The position numbers and the translations under genes are program-made. The notes beneath the pieces were generated by a model, which was not told where the DNA came from, ran no database searches, and worked only from the letters and a program-made list of their open reading frames with translations. 64,000 bases of DNA from Brachionus plicatilis (Eukaryota > Rotifera > Eurotatoria > Ploima > Brachionidae): NCBI GenBank assembly GCA_010279815.1, contig QEOQ01000122.1, forward strand, positions 1,253,264 through 1,317,263, in the 5' to 3' direction. Of this stretch, positions 19,426 to 31,240 are shown piece after piece; the first letter of the stretch is position 1, and the number at the start of each line of letters is the position of its first letter.

Positions 19426-20999
19426 AAAAAGAAATTTGAAAAAAATAAATAAAATTTAAACTATTCTCTAATCTGACATTTTTATCTCAGACAATTTCTG
19501 TATTCCAAGATAATTCTTCATAAAATTCAGATAAAACACCTGTTAACTATATTCTGAGTGAATTAAATTTTCAGGCTAAAATCTAAAAGCCCGGAAAGGC
19601 GGAAGCAAATATATTTATTCATCATTGTCGCCTGGAAAAGCAAAAAAAACGCTTGGTGAAAATTGCATGATGGGAGTTTTATTTTCACATGAAAAAAGAT
19701 ATAAAATAAAAATCAAGTAAAATCAAGCATTAAATGAATGAACAACAAAGAAAATTTGTCTTTTATGAAAAATGTTGTTTCGCATCAGGAGTTGTTTTTT
19801 GACTTCTTTGATGAGATTTGTTTATTTTAAAGATTTGAAATACTTAAGTAAATAAAGTATAAAGAATATTAATTTGATTAATTTCAATTAATTATTAAAT
19901 ATAAAAAATCGAAATTTTTTAAAGATACAAAGATCTAAGAGAATTTTGATTTGATTTTTTTAAGAATAATAAATATTGTAATCAAAATAAGAAATTAGAA
20001 AATAAGATAACATTTAGATCTTTAATAAAGAAAACTATTTCTTTACTTGTCTAAAATAATTTAATGGTTTTTGATTTTATAACAATAAAAACTAAATATT
20101 CTACGTTTGATGTTTTCTATTAAATTTTAATGTAGTGTTAATTTAATACAATTGCAAAAGTAATTCCAATTTATTTAAAAAAAAATTAATCTGAGACATC
20201 GAACTTTTCCAATGATCATTTTTTATTAGAAGACGAAAAAATACACCATAAGTTAACAGCTTAAAAGAAAAAAAACGAAAATTTAAAACTAAAGATTTTA
20301 AAATAATTAAATTCTTAAGTATTTCCTTGATATTTTGTAAACAAAAATTGAATTTTAATTTCCATAAAGTGTGAAAAATTAAATCTGATAAAAATCCATT
20401 TTTCCTAATTTGGTAATTTAATTTTAATTTTTTCCCGAATCCAGATTTCGTTTCGGGCATTTCCATGGATCTGTCATTAAAAAGTCCAACCAAATGAATC
20501 GAATTTACGAGGGTCGAATAAAGCAATGGCGAGGACATATTATAACGTAGAAAGGTAAAAGACGTAGATTACAGGTAAAAAAGTTAGAAAGGGCTAATTG
20601 ATAGAAAAACAAAAAAAAATGTAGAACTAAAGAATATTAAATAATTTTTTAAGATAACAATGATACTTTTAAAATATAATTCAAAACTTTGTTATATATA
20701 CCTTAATAGATAAAATATTTTAAAAATAAAACTTAAATTTTTAAAAATGAGCCAAAATTCTCCATAAATTTCCAAATTGAGATCAAACAAAAAATACCAA
20801 GCTTTTAAACTAATTGAAACAAGAAATAGCAGAAATCAATGTCAAGCCGTACAAGAAAACTTGATTTCTAGACAAAAAATTTTATTTAAAATAAATATTT
20901 TTTGAAAAATAAACCATTGATTCTACCTTTTTTTTACCAATTATCGATTCTACTTTTTTTTTCTACATTTTCAATTTTTACATTATTTTTTTTTTATTT

Positions 21000-21045
21000 A
21001 TTATTATTTATTAAATTTAAGCCTCATAGGCAAAAGAGAAATCTT
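21000..21045 (-). repeat. LINE 3'-end stub, GCCTATGAGGC hairpin type
   Basis: Minus strand reads GCCTATGAGGCTTAAATTTA followed by (AATAAT)n. A short hairpin then a simple-repeat tail. Confidence 0.4.
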
Positions 21046-21671
21046 TAGTAAAAAAGTCTTAAAAAAAATAAAAATTACAAACTGTTTTACAATTTAATTT
21101 TAACTGAAACATTTAAGTAAAAAATCTACCTTCAAAAGGTCATTCAACATATTATAAAAATAAAAATAGTCTAAGTTCGATTCCATATTAAATTTTATTT
21201 ATGAGACAACAAACTTCACCGAGTCAACTAGACCTCGATTTTTCTCCAAAAATAAATGATCAATTAAAGCTATTTAAGTCTTGGTACTGTAGTCATTTAC
21301 ATTATTAAAAATTTTTTTACCAACATTGCTGAGTTGCTTACACAACCAAGTATTTTTCTGGTCATAAATATTGTTCACTATCAATTATCTACATTTTTTT
21401 TTCTACCAATTATCGGTTCTACTTTTCTTTTATTCAACGTTTTGAGTGGCCCCAGCAATGGCCTGTGACTTGGAAAGAAAAAAACCCGATCGTTTTAAAA
21501 TTTATTAAATTTATAAACACAAAAATATAAATATACAATTTACAATTTGAAAAATTGGCTAAAAAAAACTTTAAAAAAATGGCATCACTTTTTTGTTTCA
21601 TTCACTACAAACGACTTTAAAAAAAAAAAGAAAAAAAAAGTCCTGAGATTTATAAAATATTTTTGTTTTCT

Positions 21672-24600
21672 TCACTTTTTTGTATAATCAACATAACTAA
21701 AATTGGAGAAATTCGATTTCAAACAAACATACTGAAAATAATTTTGTAATTTTTCGACAAGTCTCTGGTCAAATGCACTCGAACTGTAATTGGCATCGAT
21801 AAGACCACAACTCGACTCATTCAAGCACACTGAATCTCTGTGCAGCTTTTTGTTGGATTTTTTGGCTGAACCAGTGCCGAGCTTGCACCACACATGACCA
21901 TTGTTCAAATAGATCTTGAAGGCCTTTCGAAAATAGCCATCGACACTCCTGTTTATGGACATGTAGGCATTGCTGCTGGCGCTGTACAGATTAGGATTGG
22001 TCTTGTACCTAACTGAGACATAGGACTCGCTAGCTCGCCGCTTGTAGCCAAGAAAATTCTCCGACAAAACCATCAAGACAGCGTTGACATTGTTGGCTCT
22101 CTTGCCATAAATGGAGCTGTAGTAGCTCGAGTAGGACTCGTTGGACCAGTCAATTGACAATGTGTCTTCCTGGCTGATGTAGTAAGCCTTAAGCGGCTTG
22201 AGAATAAACTTTGGCTCAGGAATAAGAGTTGCACATTTTTTCAAGCTTGGCAAAAGATGGTTGGCCACATAGTCATTGTCAATGATGTTGAAATACACAT
22301 GGACATTCAAGCTTTCGATTGAGCGCGACACTGGGATCGAAAGAGAGTCGGACTGGCCGTCATAAGTTGAATCGCAGCTGTCTGTCGAGCACGTCGACTT
22401 TCTGTGACACTTGAATATGTTGGCCGCCTTTTTGCGCTCTGACTCCGACTCGTCACTGTACTGGTCACTCTGACAATCGCTTTGCTCCATTAACCTGGGC
22501 ACATAGTTCAAGTACTGGTCTCTTTTGGTGTCTGTGCTCGACTTTTTTCTCACCAAAACAATTGTGATCAAGCTAGCTGTCAAAACAAAAATTGATATCA
22601 ACAGAATAAATATTAGTAGATAAAGAGGGTTTTTAAGCTTTGAAATTTGTTCATTTTTTGCCGATGAATTTGTCAAATTGTCAAGTGTGGTTGCCAGGTG
22701 CAACGGTGTGGTTGTGGTGGCCCTGGGCCTCAAGCTAGCCGATGGTGTGTACAGTGACTTGGTGGATGGGGTGGTGGTGGTGGCGGTGGAAGTTCTAGTG
22801 GTGGTAGTGGTGATGGTGGCGCGTGGATCAAGTCTCAACAAGGCATTTGAATTCAGCTTGGTAATCTTGTCCAAAAAGTCCAATTTATCCGAGCTTATGT
22901 TCACACTTTGCATGAAAATGAGCTTCAAATTTTGCATGTAGCTGAACGTGAACAGATCTAGGCGATCTATTTGCTTCAATGGATTGTTGGTGAGTACCAG
23001 TATTTGGAGTTGGGTGAAATTTTTGAACTCGTGACCACTCAAATAGTTGATGTGATTGTGGGCCAAATTGACGAGTCTGAGGCTGTTCCTCAAGTCATCA
23101 AAGCATTGGTCCTCGAGCAAGCTGATCCGATTGTTCTGGAGATACAAGTACTTGACATTGGTGAATCCAAAAAAAGAATGGGACTTGATTGTTTTGAGGC
23201 TGTTCGAGTTGAAGCGCACATCAGTGGCCAGCTCAATCGGCTGCTCGTTGTCTATGTCCAGCAGATTGAGCATGGAACAGTCAATTATGTTCTTGCTCAT
23301 CGCTGGATCAAAATAGCATGTGCATTTGCTGGGACAAATGGATCTGCAGTGGCAGTGGAAAAAGTCGCAGCAGTCGCATTGGTCGCGCCTACAATGGTCC
23401 TGGTACGTGCACATAAAGTCGGATGGCTGCGAATCGGCAACCAGCTTTTCCCTATAATCAATTTGGTAGTTGAAATCACCGCTTTGCACTGTTTGGTAAA
23501 AGCCATCGCTCACATTGGCAAAATCTCTGATTGAAGAAGCCAAAAAACTGCATGATAATTTTTCTATGTCAGCGATGTGCACCATGTTGGCATGGTCGAC
23601 CAAGCGGATTCTTTTTTGTCTCTGCAAATATGCATCATCGTCCTCGTCAAATGTGTACAAATGAGCAGACAGTTCTTCCAGTGACCGCCTAAAGACCAGC
23701 CTGATCGAATCGTTGGCTCTTGTGCCTGACTTTGGTCTCTTTCTACTCAGCAAAGAATATTTGGCTCTCGCTTCCAAGGAACTTTTTTGCTGCAATTTTC
23801 TCCATTTTTTCAGCAACCACACAGACTCACAGTCACAAATGAGTGGATTGCCCACAAGCTTGAGCTCTCTTCTATCACTGGAATAAAATCGGCTGGCACT
23901 TGTGTTCTGGATTAGATTGTAGCGCAGGTTCAACTCGGTCACATTTTTTTTTATGTAGCTGGTCTCAAACGAGGTGATCAGGTTGTTTTCCAAGTTGAGC
24001 TTGTGCACATCCAGGCCTGTGTCCAGCAAGGCCTTTAAGTCTGAGATGTTGTTGGCAGAAAGATCAGCCATTTGGATGAACAGGCCCGCTAGGGAGCTCA
24101 CAAAGGTGTCACTCAATTTGTTCGATTTCAGGCCCAGATAGAAGAGGTGCGCTTTTTTGGGCGCATATTTGTGGCTGGCGGCGCTGCTGGAACAGTTGTT
24201 GAGGCTGAGAACTTGGAGCTTGGGAAAAATTGAGACAAAATTTTTGAAGTGCACACTCAATCTTGGGTTATTGTCGACAATGAGGGACTCGAGGCTGAAA
24301 AATCTGTTTAACACATAGCCAGGATCGTTGGGCTCCAGACTGAGGTTGTCGCGCATTGAGTTTATTTCGTTGTCCAGATAGGTCTTGGATGATTTTGAGG
24401 TCATTTGATGCAAATTGTTGTTACTCAAATTTAGGTACTTTATTAGATTGAAGTTGTATTTGAATATTGAATTTTGTTTGATTAGACTTTCGAGCTGATT
24501 GTCGTCAAAGTGGTTGTTGGACATGTCGACGCCGTACAGCGCGTACTCAGGGTCTTGCGGATGGATTTCATACAGGTTTGGGCTATTTTGAAAACAATCT

Positions 24601-24818
24601 GACTCAATTGTCTTGAAGAAGTGGATGTTTAAATGAATGCGGTAGTCATGTGTGGCGTACAAGTGTTTGAACAGAGTTTGTGGCATTTTTTCAGCCTTTT
24701 TGTGAATAAAAAGGTATTTACAATTGGTTTGGCCTGTGCCGTACTCACTCGCCGATTCCACTACCATCACCACCATCACCACAATCAAATAAATAAATTC
24801 TAGTTTCAAAATTATCAT
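21672..24818 (-). CDS. Toll-like receptor, multiple-cysteine-cluster type, with divergent TIR
   Basis: A single exon of 1048 aa with ATG at 24818. A hydrophobic signal segment (residues 3-22) is followed by scattered LRRs to about 322 (LIKYLNLSNNNL, FYLGLKSNKLSD, KLNLENNLITSF). A C-terminal LRR cap comes at 324-343 (NPLICDCESVWLLKKW). The Toll-specific cysteine cluster spans 469-515 (FMCTYQDHC, then QCDCCDFFHCHC and CPSKCTCY, ending IIDCS). Three or four more LRRs follow at 535-625, then a T-rich mucin-like stalk (668-705), one membrane helix (730-756) and a cytoplasmic region. The cluster order matches protostome Toll/18-wheeler/Tollo receptors, which bind Spaetzle-like ligands or pattern tissues. 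The TIR domain (about 836-995) is eroded: LNVHVYF replaces box 1, box 2 (RDxxPG) is absent, MVLSENFLG and the YLNNGHVWCKLG end segment are retained, and S/Y-rich insertions occur. Signalling through MyD88 is therefore doubtful. Confidence 0.88.
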   Translation of the reverse strand: MIILKLEFIYLIVVMVVMVVESASEYGTGQTNCKYLFIHKKAEKMPQTLFKHLYATHDYRIHLNIHFFKTIESDCFQNSPNLYEIHPQDPEYALYGVDMSNNHFDDNQLESLIKQNSIFKYNFNLIKYLNLSNNNLHQMTSKSSKTYLDNEINSMRDNLSLEPNDPGYVLNRFFSLESLIVDNNPRLSVHFKNFVSIFPKLQVLSLNNCSSSAASHKYAPKKAHLFYLGLKSNKLSDTFVSSLAGLFIQMADLSANNISDLKALLDTGLDVHKLNLENNLITSFETSYIKKNVTELNLRYNLIQNTSASRFYSSDRRELKLVGNPLICDCESVWLLKKWRKLQQKSSLEARAKYSLLSRKRPKSGTRANDSIRLVFRRSLEELSAHLYTFDEDDDAYLQRQKRIRLVDHANMVHIADIEKLSCSFLASSIRDFANVSDGFYQTVQSGDFNYQIDYREKLVADSQPSDFMCTYQDHCRRDQCDCCDFFHCHCRSICPSKCTCYFDPAMSKNIIDCSMLNLLDIDNEQPIELATDVRFNSNSLKTIKSHSFFGFTNVKYLYLQNNRISLLEDQCFDDLRNSLRLVNLAHNHINYLSGHEFKNFTQLQILVLTNNPLKQIDRLDLFTFSYMQNLKLIFMQSVNISSDKLDFLDKITKLNSNALLRLDPRATITTTTTRTSTATTTTPSTKSLYTPSASLRPRATTTTPLHLATTLDNLTNSSAKNEQISKLKNPLYLLIFILLISIFVLTASLITIVLVRKKSSTDTKRDQYLNYVPRLMEQSDCQSDQYSDESESERKKAANIFKCHRKSTCSTDSCDSTYDGQSDSLSIPVSRSIESLNVHVYFNIIDNDYVANHLLPSLKKCATLIPEPKFILKPLKAYYISQEDTLSIDWSNESYSSYYSSIYGKRANNVNAVLMVLSENFLGYKRRASESYVSVRYKTNPNLYSASSNAYMSINRSVDGYFRKAFKIYLNNGHVWCKLGTGSAKKSNKKLHRDSVCLNESSCGLIDANYSSSAFDQRLVEKLQNYFQYVCLKSNFSNFSYVDYTKK

Positions 24819-26743
24819 TTTTCGAGGTTCTCGTAACCAAGATTTACTATTAAAACACCATTCAAAAATTTCTACAAAAAATACTTTTATCTTATCATCT
24901 AAAATAAAATGCTAAAATTATCTTTCTTTTGCATAATGGTTTTGAAAATTCTTAAATTTTAAAAAGAAAAAAAATTAAGTAAAACACAGTTTCCAAGTTC
25001 TATTTTTCGGCCATTCGATTTATGCTAAAAGAGATGAAGTTACACCAAAAATTTAAATTATTTTATTGAAGTTTTTTAATCAAAAATGACAGTTTAATTG
25101 AAAATTTTCTTTCTAAATAGCTAATTTAAATTTTATTACTTTAATACACTTCATCCAAAAGAAAAAAAATTTGATTTCAATAGAAAATAAAAATGGAAAA
25201 AGTTATTCAATGCATTAAATTTTAGGAAAATATCTATTTTTTTAGATCAAGTGAATTTAAGTAATAGCAATTTAATTAGTTATTTTAAAATAAAATGATA
25301 AATGAATGACAATTTATTTTTTTTTGTTAATTTTATTTTAAGATAACTAATTAAAATGCAATTACTTTAATTTTCATATTTATTTATTGATAAATTAACC
25401 TCTTTTATGAAGAAGTTAAAATTAAAAAAAATTACACACAAAAAATTAAATTTAAAAATTAAAATTAGAAATGGAAATAGAAAGAATTATAAGGTTGTTC
25501 AAGTGGGCTTTTTTACACATCTTTAAGATTCTACCTTTAATAAAGAAATATCTAGTTTATAAATGAATTTATGAATATGCTAAGATTAGTTAAAATTAAA
25601 AATTTTATTAAAATCTTTTTTTTTTGTCCCAATTTAATTTTAATATTATTTTTTGTACTATTTTGAAATTTTTTGCAGCCGAGGCATCAAAATTGAGATT
25701 AAAGTTGATTTTAACAAAATGATTGTTAATTTCATTTACCTTAATCAACTTTGGATTAGTAATGAAAAATACGCATATCAACATATTTGGGAATCAAATT
25801 CAACTATATTGGATTTGAGCCTCCACCATAATCCATTGTCTGGGAAAATATTTAGTAAAGATTGAAAATGGCATAGTTTGACTAAATGAAAGGCGTCACC
25901 AAACGTATTGAGCTTTTTCAAATTGGCAAAAGATATCACAGTGAAAAATATTTTTGAATATTAACAAAAAATTTTTTCCAAAAGTCTTATCAAATGCTTT
26001 TTCAGCATCCATTAGAGCTTTTACATTTTACGAATATAATTTTTAAATTAAAAATTTTTTCTAATGATTGGTTCTTATTTAAGATCTAATAAGATTTTAA
26101 AAGAATTTCATATTTAGACTATATTTATAAGACTCTTAAAAATTCTTATTTATTTCCTTTGATCATATAAAAATAAAAGATTTTAAAAAGAACATATATT
26201 AATTTCTATTATTAGATATTCTTAAGTGAATTAAATAGAAAATTAATAAGATCTTTCTAAATTGTTGTTGATTAAGATCTTAGAACGAATAATATTATGC
26301 TATCAAAACTCAAAAAAAAATTTAAATCAGATTGATTTTAATTCTTAACTAAGAAGTCATTATTCTTTACTAAGAACAATCTTAAATTTGAACAAAACAA
26401 TGAGAAATAATTCGAAACATGTATTTAAATCTAATTTTTTTCCTATTGAATTTCTAAATTATCAATAATTTTTAAGAAAACAAATTTTAACTTTTTTAAA
26501 TAAATTCGAAAAAATGATATTCTAAACCAACATTTTGTTTGATCAATATTTATCTAATAAAATATTATTTTTAAGTTATGTTTATTCTCTTTAAATAATT
26601 AACTTATTTGATAATTAATTTATCAATTCAATTAAATAAATTGATTGATTTTGAATGAGTGAAAATTTGAAAAAAATTATTTTCTTTATTCTTACAACTT
26701 GAAAATTAATTTTATCAAAAACTCACATTTTTCTGTTGATACA

Positions 26744-26794
26744 TTTTTATTATTTTTTTTGAAAAACACTTCTTGGGTGACGAAAAAAAATCAC
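26744..26794 (-). repeat. LINE-end-like stub, CATCACCCAAGAGGTG type
   Basis: Minus strand reads CGTCACCCAAGAAGTG, then TTTTTCAAAAAAAATAATAA. Same family as the stubs at 30431, 33950 and 37222. Confidence 0.5.
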
Positions 26795-29700
26795 AAAAAT
26801 ATCAATACATAGTGACATCCTTCTTTTTAAAGTGTGATTTAAATTTAACAATTTTTAAAATAACCTTTAAAAAGTTCTTGAATTTTTCTTATTTTTGTTT
26901 CTTAAAAGAAAGAATAATTCAAGAAATATTATTATTATTATCAATAATCCTTATACTTGATATTTTAAAGAGTGTTTAAGATCTGATCTATCATTTTGTT
27001 ATGATTGATCCATTGGGGTTATTATCTGGATCAAAATTGGTTGCTTCTAATCTCAAGTAAGTGTGGTTAATTTGAGAGAATAAATTTTTAAAAGATTTTG
27101 GCAAATAAATTCGAGAAATAAATTTCGTAAAAAATATTGTTTAAACAAAAATTAATTTATCGAATAACCATTACTAAATTTATCTTTTATTTATTAAACA
27201 AATTTTAAAATTTACTCTTGACAAACAATAGGTGTATCCTAGAAACTAAGGTTATTGTATTAATTCCTGTACGCTTTGTTTACTATGTATATCAAAACGT
27301 GCCAATAAATAGTTTAATTAATGTTTATTTAACAAAAATTTTAAATATAAACTTAAGCAAAATGACTAAAATAGTTTAGAGCTGTTGGAATAACAGAAGC
27401 ATTTTAAAATTGTTGACAATAGTGTTAACAAGCCGATAATTAGAAAATTAGTTGTTTAAAAATTTGACAAGCTTGAAAACGAATGAATTTTATAAAAAGA
27501 AAAAAATATTTATTAAATCTAAATTATCTTGAATTTTTTCCAAATCAAATATTCTGATTTTTGTAAGAATACTTGAAAAATGATTAGAGTTGCTTTCTGA
27601 ATTTTTCTTGATTAATTATTAAACGATGAATTTACTTATCAAAAATATTAGCCTATTTAGAGTTGATAGTCGATTAGAGAAATTTTTTAAATAAATCAAA
27701 TTTAATTTTGGAAATTAAAAAACATGTTTTTTATCAGCCAAAAAAAACAAAAATTTCTTTTCTCCAAAATCTCCAAAAATTCATCTTAAATTCAAATTTA
27801 AAAAAAAAATTACAAAACTTCACAAATCTTCTCCTCTTACTTCTCATTCATTGATATCATTAGATTAATTCTAATTTTCTACTTTTTAATCAAACAAACC
27901 CCAGCAGGTGCTCAAACAAATTAAGACCAGCGTAATTAAAAACTCGAGCTGAATAATTGCGCATTAAAAAAATGCTATTAAATTTCCAGATTTCGGAGCA
28001 TTAATTGAATAAATTTTATTATTCAAAAAAAAAAAAAGAAAAAATTTTTTTTTTATTTTTAGATAATTTGCCTTTTGATGATAAATTAGTCGCTCTCGAC
28101 CATAGACCTCTCCAAACAACTAGTGTCCTATATTCTAGCAAAATAATCTATTCTCCATCAAACTTGAAAAGAAAATTCAAAATTAATTTTATTTTATTAG
28201 CTATCTTTTGGTGATAGATCAAAAAGATGATCTCAAAGCCATTTAGGATCATAAAGCAATTAAAATTATGGAATTGTGTTGGACCAGTTTCAGCTGAATA
28301 AACCCAAAATTTATTGGTTTTTGTCATCGCCATTCTAATGGATTTAAATCAACAATGATTAATTTTAAAAAATCTGCTTAGTTTTATGCATTCCGTTTTG
28401 AGTGTGTGTGAGGCTTTTGAGCCAGAATGATTGAGCGCTTGTGTTAGACGAACTAAATTATCTATTCTTGATTGAATGCGAAATGTAAAACTAAGCTGGC
28501 CAGGTTGAGTTAACAAAATATCGCCCAAATCAAATCTCTCATTTGGACCTAATAGAAAGTAAATAGAATAAGTTCGTGCTTGACTTGAAATAAAAATATC
28601 TATTTAGCTTAATTTAATCAATCGTTAAAGTTTGGACTAGGAACGACAAGATATCCCGGTTCCTTCCTATGATAATGCTGGCGCTAAATCAACATTCTAG
28701 TCATTAAACATTTAGCTAATCAATAAACTATCGATCCAAATCTCAGACTGAGCATATGTCCCTCTAGTTTTTTGTAGGATATTTGTAGACTTGAACTATT
28801 TTCAAGTACTAAATGGAATAGAAAATTGCTGCTACTCGAAATTTAGCCGAAAAATCAATTAACTTTCTTGTTAAAGAATACTCTAAGCCAAGTAAGCAAT
28901 TAACTTCAAATAGTTGAACGATTTCAATTAGAGAAATCTTCAACATTCTATGGACATTGATCACAATTAGCATATGATTTTGGCTAGATAACTAAAGAAT
29001 GCGTGTGAGTCCTGGGGGCCAGTTTTTAAATCAATTTTTTTTTAAATAAATCAATTTTTTTAAATCAATTTTTTTGCAGATTATTTTAATCACTTTAATG
29101 ACCTTAGAAATGTTCCACTGTTTTACTCGACAGATAATCTCTTAATGGCTCTGGATCAAATCACACAAAGCGACCTCATGCTGTGTTTTTTTTCTTTTTT
29201 TTTTTTTTTTTTAATTTTTATGGCTAACTTGTAATTAATTTTTTTTGAATATTTTTAATGCTGTTGTTGTGTACAAATAAATGGAATTTAATTAATAGGC
29301 TTGTAATTAATTTCTAGTGTTAAATACTTGGGGAAAAAGCCGGGTAATTTTTTGTCCTCGAAATTTTAAACAAAAGCCACAAGGGCTTTGAAAAAAATGA
29401 AAATTAAAAAAACTCAAAAATCTGATCATTGAAAATCACAAAAAAAACTTAATCTTCCTAAATATATGACAAATGTCTTATTTTTAAATAATGTTGGGTG
29501 GCGGCCCTGGAATGGAAAGACCGGTCTTTTTAGACGGTCCGTTTGCAAATGACCGGTCCTATTTAAACGGACTGTTTAAAAGACCAGTCAGGGTCTTTAC
29601 GTAAAAAGAAAGGAGATTTAAGTGTGACATGTATTGTATTATAATTTAAAGAAATAACAAAAATTATTTGTTAATGATTTTATTTTTAAATTTTAAATAA

Positions 29701-30104
29701 ATAATGATTCATTTTCATATATAAACATTATTTTTTCTACTTTTTCTGCTTTAAATTTTATTTCTTCTATTTCAAACTTGATAACCTGTTGATGAAAAAA
29801 GTCTTTCTGATGGTGAAATATTATTACATAAAGAGTTTAAAATTGTTCTACTTAAATAAACACATAAAATAATTAAATATATATACAAGTCAATTTAATA
29901 TTTTATATAATTTGTTTTTGATCAAAATAGATATAAGAACGTATAAAGTTTATGACACTCAAAGCATAATTAATTTCAAAGCTTGAGGTCCAGGATATTC
30001 AATACTTACTATTTTATTCTTCATTTTCTTAAAGTTGTAATACTGTTTAATATATATTTTTTTAATTTTTATGAAATTTTTTTTAATCCTTATGATTTAT
30101 ATTT

Positions 30105-30160
30105 TAACTTTTCCTAAAGGAGGTTAATTAATTTCTTGATAAATAAATTATAAAAAAAGT
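30105..30160 (+). repeat. LINE-end-like stub, CTCC/GGAGGTTAATT type
   Basis: TTTTCCTAAAGGAGGTTAATT followed by an AATAAATTAT tail. Confidence 0.4.
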
Positions 30161-30430
30161 CTTCAGAAAATAAATTTAATGAAAATATTCTCTTTAATAA
30201 TTTTTTATAACAAAAATGCTAATATTATTTTTTTATCCTAATTAAAATAAAAAAGCCAAAATATGACGAAAAATTGGTTTGCAAAAATATCTAAATTTTA
30301 AAATAAAAATTGTCCAAAATTTATCAATAAATAGAATTTAAAATAAGCATTTAAGACTTATGGTAATTTGAGCGAAATTTTTCGTTTCAAATGAAAGGCA
30401 AAATTTTATTAAAGTATTGAAATTTCTACA

Positions 30431-30493
30431 ATTTATTATTAATTATTATTATTATTTATTTCAAAAATCACCTCTTTGCTGATGAAAAAAAAC
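30431..30493 (-). repeat. LINE-end-like stub, CATCACCCAAGAGGTG type
   Basis: Minus strand reads TTTCATCAGCAAAGAGGTGA, then a TTTTTGAAATAA and (ATA)n tail. Confidence 0.5.
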
Positions 30494-31195
30494 CAACACA
30501 AAAAGAAGAAAGAAAATTTAAAAAATGAATAAATTTTAAATTTAAATGATTAGAATTAGGAAAAAATAAAATAAATAATTTAACTGTTCTTAATGTACAA
30601 ATTAGATAAATACTAACGCTTTGACTTATTCGAAACTACTCCAGGCGTTTTCTAAAATACAAAATATTTTTTTCTATCATAAAACAGATTTAGTTCACAC
30701 GACATTAAGAATCAATAAAATCGACATTTTGATTTTAATTTAAGTCAAGATGTGACCACGAGCTTAGTTATCTTAGTGCAAACAAAACTACAATGAAACA
30801 TGTAGCGACACCAAACTTTAAGGAATAACCTTTCTTTTTTTTTTAAATTTTCTTAATTGTTATTTTTTTTATAAATTCAGTAAAAAGAATGAGAGTATAA
30901 AATAAAAAAAATTTCGCTATTTTTTTTTCTAACAAAAAAATAATTTATTAAAAACAACAATATTAAAATTGAAAAAAAAACTAGACTTGAGGTAAGTCTT
31001 GGACTTAAAACTTTTGATGGATTTTGTATATTTTCTAAACATGAGAAATGAAAAGCTGCTTGAAACTACCTTGAATTTCTTATATAGAATAAATTTTTTA
31101 AATAAAAATTAAAAACTTATTTTTTTAAATTTTAAAAATATTTTTTTATTTTCTAAATTTTTATACAAATGTTTAGATATTTTTTGCAAAAATTT

Positions 31196-31240
31196 TCTTC
31201 TCCTAAAAGGAGACTAATTCAATTAAAAAATAAAAAGATT
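31196..31240 (+). repeat. LINE-end-like stub, CTCC/GGAG type
   Basis: TTCTCCTAAAAGGAGACTAATT followed by AATTAAAAAATAAA (split here: stem TCTCCT/AGGAGA). Confidence 0.4.

Larger units (their letters stand above)
18758..21671. other. Intergenic with LINE stubs
   Basis: No supported gene. Holds stubs at about 19371 and 21000. A minus-strand open frame at 20143-20538 has a plausible first 45 codons (MSSPLLYSTLVNSIHLVGLF) but becomes A/T-driven low complexity and is not called. Confidence 0.45.

Noticed and set aside
20143..20538. 131-codon minus-strand frame
   Set aside because: The start is protein-like but most of the frame is A/T-driven K/F/L/N; no splice partners or domain seen.
22678..23534. 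Plus-strand frames within the Toll gene
   Set aside because: Valine-rich antisense of LRR and threonine-rich coding sequence.
29480..29600. GACCGGTC-rich inverted motifs near 29.5 kb
   Set aside because: Looks like a transposon terminus (several GACCGGTC/GGTC palindromes), but no matching second end was found.
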